64,000 nt of DNA from Micractinium sp. NFX-FRZ (taxonomy: Eukaryota; Chlorophyta; Trebouxiophyceae; Chlorellales; Chlorellaceae). Made by a program: the position numbers and the translations under genes. The notes below the pieces were generated by a model. The model was given only the letters and a program-made list of their open reading frames with translations, did not search any database and had not been told where the DNA came from. The first letter of the stretch is position 1, and each line of letters begins with the position of its first letter. The stretch is from positions 1-64,000 of the forward strand of contig JAPTJF010000326.1 of assembly GCA_029339195.1 (NCBI GenBank), given 5' to 3'. Below, piece after piece: positions 46,389 through 57,209 of the stretch.

Positions 46389-49300
46389 ATGGAGGCCCCA
46401 CGGGAGACCCGCAGCGGGCTGTGGGCCTTTATGCGCAAGCGGGAGGCCCTTATGACGACACCCGCGGGTGCCCCAGGCAAGTGCGCGCCGGCGGAACCAG
46501 CCGGGACCTGCACCTCCCCGCTGCGGCCGCCGCCGGCAGGGCGGCAACCTGCGCAAGGAGCGGCCACGCTCAGGCCTACGCTTTCCCTGCCCCTGCAGGC
46601 GGCAGCGCCGCTGCCTACTCCTCCCCGTTTGCCAGCCACGCCTTCCAGGACAACCCTCCAGCAGAGGTCGGGCCGTCCTGGGACCCTGTGGCAGCCTGGC
46701 TCCCGCCCGCCACGCCCGCCCACGACTCCGGCCACCTGGCGCCCGCCAGCAGCGCAGCACCCAGCAGCACAACCCCTGGCACTGCCGTCAAGCCGCGCAC
46801 CGGCCTGGCCGCGGTGTGGGGCAAGCTCAAACGGCGGCTGGGTGGCAAGAGCGGGCGCAGGGGCGAGGGCGGGGAGGCGGTGGGTGCTGGCGGTGCCACA
46901 ACTGGAGCAGCACCCACGAGCGGCAGAGCGGCGGGGCCGGGCGCATTGCACACCACAGGCAGCCTGCCGCTGCCTCCCATGGCGCCGCCGCCTGCGCCAC
47001 CAAACCTCGCTGTCAACAGCGGTGCCCCTGTGCCGTCGTGGCAGTCGCGCATCCCCAAGCCCCCACCCATGTACGTTCCTGGCGCGCCACCCTCTGCTGC
47101 CCTGGCGGCTGGCTCGAGAAGCAGCACGCCCAGCACGTACGAACGCATCACCCCTGGCAGCGGGGATGGCCTGCTGCACAATGGGTTTGCCAGCAGCAGC
47201 CGGTATGGCGCGGGCGGCGGCGACGACACCACCACAGCTACCCAGCGCTCCATGCCCCGGCCCCCGGACCAGCAGTACCAGCACTACCAGCAGCACCAGC
47301 ACCAGCAGGGCGGCAGGCCAGGGGGGCAGGCTAATGGCACACAGGTCACGCCTGCGCAGGATGCGGCCACCGCGCGCCGTCTGGTGTTCAGCCCCGCTGT
47401 GTACGGCAGGCCGGCAGGGGCTGGCGGCGCATCGCTGCCCATCGCCATCCACCGCACCTCGCCGCACCACCAGCAGCAGGCAGCCCGGCAGCTGCAGCGG
47501 CAGCCTTCACAGCAGGTCCAGGAACGCCCGCAGGCCTCCCGGGGGCATCAGCGTCGCCTCGGCTGGCAGCAGGAGCAGGAGCAGCGGGAGCAGCAGCAGC
47601 AGCGGGAGCAGCAGGGAATGCAGCAGGCGACTGCGCGCGCCGCTATGGGGATGCACCGCTCCGGCAGCCTGCCTTCTGGGCAGGGCCCGCAGGGGGCGGC
47701 GCAGCTGCCAGCCGCTCCTGGGCTGCGCCGCTCCGGCAGCCTGCCCATTGATGTGCCGTCGCCCAGCCTGCCAGCAGCTGAGGCAGCCAGCGGGGGGCCT
47801 TACGGCATGTCTTATGAACGCACCAGCTACATGGGAGCGGCTGCCTTTGGGGGCAGCCACCTGGGCTCTGGTGGAGGCAGCTTCTACTCTCAAGCGGGCA
47901 CCGGCGGTGGGCTGCCCAGCATGCCGCGATCGGTGCCGCTGCCGGCAGCTGCCGAGCAGCTGCTGGGCGTGCCGGTGCGCACGGGGCTGGCGGGGCGGTG
48001 GGTGCGCGACGGAGATGGCGGGGAGGGCAGCGCTGGTGCGGCGGCTGCGGTTGACGCCCTGCTGCAGCTGCCGCCGCTGGTGGCTGCCGCCAGGGAGCGC
48101 ACGCGAGAGCTGGAGGTATGGCACTGGGCCCCGGGAGCTATGCGCGGGCGGTTGGTAGAGTTGTGTGCTCTGTCAGGGTCATGTGCAGTGCGCCATGTCA
48201 GCACGCCGTGCTGTGCTGTGCTCTGCGTTGCGCTGTGACACGCGGGAGCTGCTCGTGTGGGGGTGGGGCATGTGGTTACAGTGCGCAGCGTGGGCCAGCG
48301 GAGACGGTGCTGCGTGTGTGCGCGCGTTTGGACGCTGCCGCGGCATGCCGCTCGGGGGTGCCGACTTAGAGAGCCATGCTGTGTGCGCTGTGCGGTGCTA
48401 TGCTGCGCTGCATTTGCTGTCTCTGCAGGTGACCTTCACAGATGGACTGGCGACAGATGCCAGCTGTGCCAACCTCTCCAGCCCCCCCATCAACATCCTG
48501 CGCTGAGTTCTGTCATGCTGTCCGTGCTGTGCTGCGCTGTGCCTGCAGATTACTGAGACCGATGGCGAGCTGGTACTGCAATGGGTGACCCACCTCAGCA
48601 GCGGCGCCCGCATACGCAGCACCCCGCTGGCCTACCCCAAAAGCGGGGCGCTGGCCATGGCGCCGCGCATGGATGGGCGGGGGGGCAGCGCGGCGGCGCA
48701 GGCGAGGCTTGGGAGAGGGAGGGTGCTGTCTTTAAATGGCTGACATGGCGTGGGATAGCATGGGATGCTTGTGTTGCTCAGACGGCGAGTGGCATGCCAA
48801 CTGTGATTGTGCTGGTGGGATGTGCTGGCAGCCATCAGACGCCTGCACGTGTGGCCTGCCTGCCTCCCACCCCGCACCTGCCAGAATCTGTGGCATCCCA
48901 CCCTCCCCCCACTCCTCCACTCTCAGTTCCTACTCCTGCCGGCACTCGTTCCCCTGCCCTTGCAAGCTACCGTTGACTGCGGGAGGACTCCAGGCACTCT
49001 TGCACCCCTCCCCGCCCCCTGTTTGTCACGTCTAAACCACGACCCCTACCCCTTTCCCTCCACACCTCCCCCATGGTTTGCCAGCTGTGGTTCGACATTG
49101 ACGGATCCGTGGGGCTCAAGTCACTCCAGGCCCCGCCCCTGCCGGCACTGATCCAGCAAAAGCTGCGGCTGAGGTGAGCAGAGGGGTGGCGGTGGGGTGC
49201 TTTTGGCACAGTGTTTTTGCACCAATTTGAAAGCATGCCAGCTGGACGCCGGCAGGGAGTGTGGGAGTTTCGTTGCAGCGCCAGCTGGGTGACTGGTGCA

Positions 49301-49586
49301 CTCTCTAGTACCCTCCTTTTGCACGCATCCCACCCCGGCTTGCTCCCGTCCCGCAGCTCCTGCGCTGCACCACTCCCCTGCTGATCTCCCACTGACCTCC
49401 CACATCGTTCTTCTTGCTTTCCGGCTTGCTTGCTTGCCTGCCTGCAGCTCGAGCGGCTCCCGGCTGCGCATCTCACTGAAGGCGCACCTGCTCGAGGAGG
49501 CGGCGTGGTCCGGCACCGGCGGCGGTGGGCGGGGCGGGGGCACCGCCAAGCAGGCCACCTTCTGGCGGCGGGTGGCGCCCGCCTGA
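46389..49586 (+). CDS. Unknown, mostly disordered Pro/Gln/Ser-rich protein with conserved C-terminal domain
   Basis: Exons 46389-46476, 46599-48115, 48549-48701, 49085-49173 and 49448-49586 give 661 residues in consistent phase. Two introns (46477-46598, 48702-49084) are best read with GC donors; GT alternatives at 46468 and 48723 also keep frame, so these junctions are tentative. Residues 1-505 are low complexity, rich in Pro, Gln, Ser and Gly, with the motif RSGSLP repeated (MHRSGSLPSGQ, LRRSGSLPIDV), possible kinase or 14-3-3 sites. The C-terminal 150 residues look folded (GELVLQWVTHLSSGARIRS, LWFDIDGSVGLKSLQ, SRLRISLKAHLLEEA). I do not recognise the family. It shares a promoter region with the CDPK gene. 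Confidence 0.65.
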
Positions 49587-49960
49587 GGGAGGGAAGCCGG
49601 GCGGTCAGGCAGGCAGCCAGCTAGGCCCGGAGCAGGGGGCACAGCCAAGCAGGCCGCGGTGCAGCAGCACTGCCTCGGGGACCAGGCAGCCGGCTTGGAG
49701 GGGAAGTGGTGCCAGCACTGGGGACCAGGCAGGCAGCCATGGGGGGATTTCTGTGACCTTTTACTGTGTGCTGCTCCAGAAATGCAAATGAGTGAGCTTG
49801 ACTGTGATCGACCGCGGGGCCTGTTGATGTGAAGATGTGATCGAGCGAGCACATGAAGTAGGGCAGCAGGAAGAGAAGAAAGCAGGGCAGCATCAGGGGC
49901 GCTCAACCTGGATGTGGACATGAACCGGCTGCTGCTTCTGCTCCTGTCCTCTCAAGAGCC

Positions 49961-51251
49961 ATGCCAAACAGTAAGACAGCGCCCATGGGGCCACCCGAGA
50001 CCGGCCGAGGTGCAGAGCCACCCGCCGCCGGGCCGCCAGCTTCGCCTGCAGCTCTGGAGCAGCGCCCACATGGCCAGCAAGGCACGGGCCGCACGGCTGC
50101 TGCGGTAGGTCAGCCGACAGCGCCGCCGCCGGAGACGGAACCCGCGGGGCAGGCAGCGCCGGCGGCGGCGGGCGGGGCGGCTGCTCCCGCCGGTGCTTGC
50201 GAGCAAGAGGATCCCTACTGCCAGGCAAGATCCGCCCGCTGTAATGCACATCCCCTTTCCAAGCACAATGCCCATGCAGCCAGCAGCCGCCCCGGCAGGG
50301 AGCATGACTGCAAGCCGGCACGCCGCCTCTCGAAGACAGTGCTCCTGCCCGTCGGACCGCCAACCTCCCCCTGCCCCTGCCCCCTGCTCCCACGGCTCTC
50401 TGCAGGTCTGCTGGGGCGAGGGCTACGGCCCTGCCGGCCTCTTCGACCCGCTGCTGTCTCCCTGTGGCAACCCGGGGTGCGGCTGGATGCACGCAAGGTG
50501 CGATGGGTGGAGTGCTGCTGGGGCAGGCTGCTGCTTGGCAGGCTGCTGGGGCTGCAAGTGGTCGTCACACCCGACTTGACTGGTGCATTGGGCCTGCACG
50601 TGTGTGCCTCTCCACGTGCCTGGGCCTGGGCGGTGCCTCACTTCAGTGCGCTCCGTCCCCTCCCTCCCCAGCCCCCAGCCGCTGTACCCCCACGGTCCCT
50701 CCTTCTTACTCCCCTCCGCTGCTCGCCCTCATACCTCCCTCCCTGCCCACGCTTAGCTTCCCCCTTCAAGGAAGTTCCTCACCACCACTAACCACCACCA
50801 GCGCTGCTCACCCCCATGCCCAATGCCTCGCTGCCTCCCCACACTGCCCACGCTGTGCAGCTGCACGATGACCTGGCAGCTGCAGCGCCTGCGCCTGTGG
50901 CAGGGGATCGGCTTGCACGCCTGCACCATCTGCCGCCGCCCGCTGTGGGTGCCCGAGGCCTGCCAGCACGAGGCGGTGGTGGCTGGCCTCATCCCCGCCT
51001 GGCAGGCGCGCTGGCTGCTGGGTGCCGCCTCGGTGCCCACCGCCCCGCTCAGCGCCTCACGTGCCTTCCACTGGCTGGCCGCCGCCCTGGGCAGGGTGAA
51101 CAACAGCTGGCAGCTGCAGCTGCTGATGCTGACGGCGAGTGGGATCATGGGGGGCTTGCTGCTGGCGACGATCCTTGATGGGGGCAGCTGTCGCTGGCTG
51201 CAGTTTGACCCTGCCGTGGATGCCGTGGATGTGGCGGGGTATGCTAGCTAG
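49961..51251 (+). CDS. RING-CH (MARCH-like) zinc-finger membrane protein
   Basis: Exons 49961-50224, 50406-50497 and 50861-51251 total 747 nt (248 residues). Joined, they give the RING-CH ligand set C87, C90 (YCQVCWGEG), C108, C113, H117 and C120 (WMHASCTMTW), C140 and C143 (HACTICRRP): a C4HC3 finger as in membrane-bound E3 ubiquitin ligases. C108-x4-C113 is wider than the usual CxC. The hydrophobic stretch LQLLMLTASGIMGGLLLATIL near the C-terminus is a likely membrane segment. The N-terminal 80 residues are Pro/Ala-rich and disordered. Intron 1 (50225-50405) uses a GC donor and sits between the first two zinc ligands; no GT donor gives the right phase. Substrates are unknown. Confidence 0.8.
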
Positions 51252-52482
51252 CACGGCATCAGTACCACTGCCGATGCACTACCAGTGCAAGTGCATCCTG
51301 GCGGGGTGCACCTGCTAGTCTCCCTTTCTGCTCTGTGTGTTTTCAGCCTGCCCTCCTGATGGGGTTGTGATTGTAGTGTAGGCTTTTGTGCGGTGGAGGC
51401 AGGACCGGACGGGCTCGGCCGACACTGCAACTTTCTTGCCACATGCGCACGATTGCAACTACAGCTTGGTTCCTGCTGCGTCACCTCGCACCTGTGCATG
51501 CCTCGCGGCGGAAAGCTGTGCAGCAGACGAGGCGCTGGTTAGTGCGGGCGCCAGCGGCTGGGCAGCAGGCACGGGTCGACGGGGGCCGGGTGCAGATGTA
51601 ATGAGAGGATGTGCCGTGATGCCTCCTTTCCTTGTTTCTTTAGAGGAGGCCGCTGGCAGATGGGAAGCTTTGTTGGCAGAGAAAGGAGCAGGGCTGCACA
51701 CGTTCAAACGAACCAAGGGCAGCCCCATTGTGGCCGCCTAGCTGCCAAGCGGCACCGCTTGGCGTCGGTCCAGCCAAGGCCACTGTTTGCGTCTCATACC
51801 CCCGGCCACCCGCGAGATGGGCGCAATGCAACATCGTTGCCTCTGAGCACAGGAGCGTGTCGCAAGCAGCGGAGCGAGGGTTCTTGCCCTCCTGAGGGTT
51901 GAAGCCGGGCACCTCCGCTCGGCTGGCAGGGTGAGCTTGCAGCGCCTTCCTGTAACGTGCCAGCGCACTGCACGTGCATTCCCCGCAAGCACAGGCTTCC
52001 TGAGGCGCGCTGTGGCGGCATGCAGGGGATGCTCGCAGGCGCTTTTCACACCGCTTGCTCTCCGCCTCCTAATTGGCAGGCCCCTTCTCCCATCAGACAC
52101 TCTGCAAGTTCACATGCACCGTTCAATGTTCAATCGGGCCCCATTCCAGCCGAGCAAGGGCGCCCTTCCCACCCTTGCACAAGCTGTGGTAGGGCTATGG
52201 CAGCGCTCCGCCTTTGGCTAAGCAGGCATTCAAATTGATGAGGCACCGATGAGTGATGCGCGCGCCGGAAAAGTTGTCGTGGAGGCATGTGCACCGGTCT
52301 GACAGAGGCCCCAGTCGGGCTGGCGGCTGCTGATGAATCGGTTCTCCCTCTCCTCGCCATCTTTTATTCATCTGTCTTCAATCCTCGCATCGAGGTACCT
52401 TCACTAGCTGATCGGGAGCAGCTGACCTGCGCCTACAAGCGGTCGTCACAGCCCGTCAGACGAGCCAGACCATCCACCCACC
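51252..52482. other. Intergenic, no gene seen
   Basis: About 1.2 kb with no supported exon or recognised repeat. It contains the 3' UTR of the RING-CH gene (a TGTAA lies near 51952) and the promoter of the secreted barrel protein. Confidence 0.4.
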
Positions 52483-53904
52483 ATGGCTTTCCTACGGATC
52501 GCAGCCCTCCTGGGCCTGCTTCTAGCTGTGTGCGAGGCATATAGCGGAGATGGCACAGCCTATGGCAACGCCGGGGGCCGCGGAAGAGGGGTGAGCTGGG
52601 TTTAGGGTCTGGGCACCTGCGGTCGCCGTTGCGCAGGGGGCGGGCAGCGTATCGCAGCAGTGGGCCGGCGGCTGCTTTTCGCAGCCACCGCGCTAGCAGA
52701 CACACGCAGGGCCCGGGCCAGCCGCCACGGTCAGAGGCAGACCCAAGGACGCCAGCGTGGCCCACCACCTTCGCGCCCTCTCGTCTGCCTGCCCGCCCGT
52801 ACCGCCAGAGATCCCGTGCCAGCATTCCGCATCTGCGCACGCACTGGATCTGCATCTGCAGGCGCAGCATCCCCACCTGCCTGCCCCACAACCCCCGACC
52901 CGATCCCCTATGCTGCGTTGCAGCGCATGGCACCAGGCGCCCACCTCTCACTGCCCTAATTGCCTGTGCCCCTGCCCTCCTCCTCGTTGCAGCACTGCGA
53001 CATCAGCCGGAACCTGGGGCAGTATGAGACGTACTACGCCTCCATCAACGCGGGCCAGTTCAGCCTGGGCAGCTGTGGCAAGGTGCGCACACAGCCAGCG
53101 CCGGGTGCCGCCGCTTGGGAGGCCGTGCCGCCGCGGCACCGTATGCATGCGCTGCCTCCCCTGCGTCCACTTGCGCCCCGCTGGTGGCGGTGCTGCCGCC
53201 GTGCCGCCAGCCTCACCTCCCCCGCCTCCGCCCCACCCGCCTCCGCCTCACCACCCCGCCCTCTCCTCCCTCCCTCCCCTGCTGCAGTGCGTGCGCATCA
53301 AGGGCGCCCGCGGCTCTGTGGTTGCCATGGTCGTGGATTCCTGCGCCAACTGCCCCAACGGAGACATCGACATGTCGTCAGAGGTGCGCGCGTGAAGTGC
53401 TGTGCTGTGCCGTTGCCACGCTGTCATCATGGCTTCTGCCGTTCAAGCAGTACAGCAATCCACGGCGGTAGTCTTCCCTGCCATGCCAGCCCAGCTTCTT
53501 GCCCATGCCGGCCCGGCGCTCTGCATGCCCCGCGGCCCCCTATGTGCTGCCTGACCCTGCCACGCCCTCGAGTCACCCCCCGCTCGCCCCGCCTCTCCCA
53601 GACCCCGCCCGCTGCATCCCACCCGGTCCTCACCCTCCACCTTCTGCCCTACCCTTTCTTTGTGCAGGCCCTACGTAAGGCCACTGGTTACAGCTGGGAC
53701 CGCAAGCCCGTCACCTGGAGCTTCGTCTCCTGCAGCGGCGGCGGCGACGAGGGCGCCAGCAGCCGCAGCACCTCCCGGCGCCCGCGCGGGCGCACCAACA
53801 AGCCCAAGCCCAAGCCCAGGCGGACGGCGCGCTGCCCCAAGGGCCGGCGGGGCAGGAAGTGCCGTGCCAGGCGGGCGCGCGGCCTGCTCTCGGTTGACGC
53901 GTAG
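52483..53904 (+). CDS. Secreted double-psi beta-barrel (RlpA/expansin-like) protein
   Basis: Exons 52483-52590, 52993-53082, 53288-53383 and 53668-53904 give 176 residues in frame. A clear signal peptide (MAFLRIAALLGLLLAVCEA) is followed by GDGTAYG and CDISRNLGQYETYYASIN, CGKCVRIKGARG, VVDSCANCPNGDIDMS and ALRKATGYSWDRKPVTWSFV, the order of a double-psi beta-barrel domain (expansin N-domain, barwin, RlpA). Such proteins act on cell walls. There is no expansin C-terminal binding domain; instead the last 60 residues are an Arg/Lys-rich tail (PKPKPRRTARCPKGRRGRK) with extra Cys, perhaps binding acidic wall polymers. Enzymatic activity cannot be inferred. Confidence 0.8.
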
Positions 53905-54981
53905 GCAGCCGTGGCCTGAGCGCCGCGCGACGCCGTGAATAAGCACCGCTGCCAGGCCGCAGGGCGAGCCGGGCGGTGCACCCTCCCTTGTACTGCGCCC
54001 CTTCTGGCCCGCGCACGCGGCACCCTGCCCCCGCAGCCCTCCTTCTTTTATGGACCCCCCACCCCTGTTTCCTTTTGGGGGCTTCTGTTGTTTCTTGCTG
54101 CATGGGTTCATGGCATTCTTTTCCATCTCCGCCTTTCCCTCAAGTTTGCTCCCCCCTTTTCATTTCGCCTGCTCCATTCAGCGGCACTCATGTCTGGTGC
54201 CCTCTCCTCGCCTCCACCCCCGCCCGCCGCGCAGCCCCCGCATGCCCCTCAGCGCCCGCCGCTGCTGCCTGCCGCCCCTCTTGCCCGGGGCGCCGCACTA
54301 GCAGCAGCGGGCCGCTGCCAGCGGGACGCCGCTCGTGACCGTCTTGCATGCGGTGCCTTGCCGCATCGTTCCACGTGCCCTTTCCGACACAACAATACAT
54401 CTGGCACGCCACCCTACACCGTCAATCCCTCCGCCATGCCATACTCTTCCTCCACCTCCTGCTTGCCAAACGTCACTCCCGCTATCCCCCACCTCATCTT
54501 CTTTTCCCGCCTGCTGTTGCCCTCCTGCTTGTCCGCTGTGAACTGCCAACGTGTCCTTCACTTAGCCCCCTCCCCCTTGAGCCCTTGAGACCAGCTGCTC
54601 TTGTTGTTGTGATCCCTCAGCGCCTCGCGTGTGCCCCCTCCTGTCCAATGCATGAAATTGAAGCTGCCCTTGGCGGCACACACTGCACTTCCTATCCCTG
54701 ACGCTGCCAGTGGCGTGGGGCAGAGGCCCTCGCCCTCTCTGTTGCGCAGCAACACTGCACAATGTAACCGCGACGCGGTTGCCATGGCACCAAACAGAGC
54801 CGGGAGGAGCACCGTGCAGGCGCATTCAACATACCTGCATTCAGCCTGCTTGGTGCTCGGGGGGAACTCACCCTGTGCCCTGACCACCGTGCAGCCTGCA
54901 GGCGGACTTTTGTTGCTGCTCTGCTGATCCCACACCAACTGCTTGTTTACAGTTCCCGGGTCACTCTTCTCTTGTGGGCAG
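53905..54981. other. Convergent intergenic region, no gene seen
   Basis: This holds the 3' ends of two convergent genes. TTACA at 54946-54950 (TGTAA on minus) could end the UBE2T-like transcript very close to its stop. Pyrimidine-rich low-complexity sequence; no supported exon. Confidence 0.4.
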
Positions 54982-56781
54982 TCACTTTCGCAGGGCCAAG
55001 CGGGGGCGCTTGGCCGGCTGCTGCTGTCCTGTTGCGCCTGCTGGTCCTGCTGCTTCCGCCTCGCCTGCTGCTCCAGCCGCTGGCCCCACGGCCGCCGTCT
55101 GCTTGCCACCTGCGCCCAGCGTGCTTGGCTGGCTGTTCTCCTTGCTGCCTTCTCCTGCTGCCGCCGCCTGCCCCTCCAACGCCCCAGCTGCCGCCGCAGC
55201 CCCAGCCTGCAAATGGCACGGGAATGCATGGCAACGCAGATTTCAGGCGCATCAAGACCTCAGCAGCAGCTGCTGCATTGCTTGCCCCACACATGCTTCA
55301 CACACGTAAAACACACAATACTGTGCACTCTGGCGCCCTGTCCCTCCTACCTGGTTTGCCGCCGCCGAATCGCTGCCGCCACCAGCTGCTGCTGGCGCCG
55401 GCGCCGGCGCCGCTTCGGCGCCGCTGCCGCCGCCTTGCTGCACGGCATACCGCTGCGTCCATTGCCGTGCCTTGGCATCAAACACCTGCCGCTGGTGCTT
55501 GAACTCTGCGGTCTGCACCGTTATGGCGGGGGCAGAACAACAGGAGTCAAAAGGAGTCTTCACCCGCGCCCCGCCCTGCCCCGCCCCCTCAAACACAAAC
55601 ATGCCCCAGCCCGTGTCCGTGTGCCCAGCGGCAGCGGTCACCCCCTGCACTTTGCCTGTACTGCTGCCTCACCCATGCCCTCCACCAAGCCCCTGCGCCC
55701 GGCCCCTGCACCAGGCATATCCGCCCCCACCCCACCGTGTCTGCCACAAGCCCGTCGTCCGGGTTTGGCTCCGCCAGCAGCAGGCCCACCGAGGCCAGCA
55801 CGGTGCCGATGTTGAGGGACGGCTTCCAGGCGCCCTTGGGGGGCATGTTGAGGATGTCCAGGCAGATGCGCCCCTCTGCGGGGGAAGGAGTGGGTCGTTG
55901 GTTTTGGAGGGCACAGGAGTGAGTGGCTGCCCACGGGCCCGTGGGGGGCATATTGAGGGTGACCAGGCGGATGCAGCCATCCTCTGCAGCTGAACGGGGT
56001 GTGGAATGCGGGGTGCCAGAGGTGAAGTGCAGGGAGTGATGGTGCAACGAGTAATGGGTGCAGCAATAGGCGGGGAACGCAGCGACAGGCGCAGCACGCG
56101 TATGCATGCACAGATGTAGTAGTGAGGCAGCGCAGGCAGGTAGGTGCGAGGCAGCGCAGGCACCTCCCCAAGCGCCCTCCCACCAGCCGCGATCACCTCT
56201 CGCCCCCGCACGCCCGCACACCCGCTCACACCCACCCACCAGGGTCGATATTTGGGTGGTAGATCTTCGTGACAAACTTGACTTTGGGCGGCTCAAAGGG
56301 GTACCTGCGCACAGGGCAAAGGCACTGTTGTGAGCACGCTCGGTTGGTGTGAGGCGGCGGCAGCGGCGGGTGCTGGGTGCTGGGAGCAGCCACCACAGCT
56401 GTGTAGCTATTGACCGCGCTGCTGGCGCAGGCGTGAACACCCACCTGGCGGGTATGTCCACCGCCATTTTGAACAGCCCGCCCTCGTAGACCGTGTCCTG
56501 TGGGCCCTGCAGGCAGGCAGGCGGCAGCGGCGACGTGGTTGGCTGCGCAGACGAGGTGGGCCGCGGCGGCGGCGGCACGAGCTTGCTGGCATGCCACTGC
56601 TCTCTGCGCTGCACCAAGACGACAAACAGTTCCATCCATTTCCCTTGAGCCCCCGCCCCACCTGCAGCTGAGCCTCCAGCTGCGTGACGCTGTCGCCCAC
56701 GGGGGCCGCCCACACTCCCGGCGGCGGGTCCTGCTGCAGCATCCGGATCTCCTTGGCCATGCGAGTCGCAACAGCCTGCAT
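54982..56781 (-). CDS. UBE2T-type ubiquitin-conjugating enzyme E2
   Basis: Exons 56781-56662, 56506-56445, 56304-56240, 55875-55736, 55512-55351 and 55206-54982 total 774 nt (257 residues), all in phase. The UBC fold is complete: [37 protein letters not shown] with catalytic Cys87, [20 protein letters not shown] and [12 protein letters not shown]. The segment [12 protein letters not shown] and the Cys position match UBE2T, the E2 that partners FANCL to mono-ubiquitinate FANCD2 in DNA crosslink repair. The C-terminal extension (about 100 residues) is Ala/Gly-rich and ends in [10 protein letters not shown], a likely nuclear signal. Family members are usually about 200 residues. Intron 3 holds an echo of the catalytic exon. 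Confidence 0.87.
55838..55992 (-). repeat. Exon-boundary echo, UBE2T-like catalytic exon
   Basis: The exon 4 start (gggcatgttgaggatgtcca at 55841, through its acceptor) is copied from 55946 (gggcatattgagggtgacca, ending cctctgcagc); offset about 105 bp, in the preceding intron. Confidence 0.88.
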
Positions 56782-57021
56782 TGTGAGAGCGGGCTGCCGA
56801 AAGCTGCCAGTCGCGCTTTGTTGGAACCGGGAAGCGCGGTGCTTGGTGTGTGTTTGGACGTGCGGGACGGGAGAACGATGCGATGGCAACGCGAGCTGAC
56901 CAGGGAACGCACAGGGTGCCGTCGGCGCCAGCACAGCGCACGCGCCACGCCCGGTGCTCGTTGCTTGCAGCCCTGGCATGAACCAGCCAGCCTGCCTGCC
57001 CTTTCTCGTCTGAGCCTTTTT

Positions 57022-57026
57022 TTACA
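57022..57026 (-). terminator. TGTAA polyadenylation signal of the alcohol dehydrogenase gene
   Basis: TTACA on + is TGTAA on minus, about 185 bases after the TGA at 57212-57210. Confidence 0.5.
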
Positions 57027-57209
57027 TCAACTGTACTCTGAGTTAGTTTGCAAGCTGAGCTGCATTGGCAACAACAAAGCTTGGGCAGCTTTCAATGCAG
57101 GAATTGCCGTCACAGCAGCAGGATGCAACAGTGCTCAGCCATGCTCGGGCCGCATGCTCTGGCCCACAGAGCCCTGCGCACACCCAATTTTAAAGCTCAG
57201 GCTCGTAAT

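Noticed and set aside
46167..48158. 663-codon alternative frame overlapping the disordered protein
   Set aside because: Its first 30 codons are the true exon 1, but beyond the intron it is Arg/Pro/Cys noise; the other frame links to the conserved C-terminal exons.
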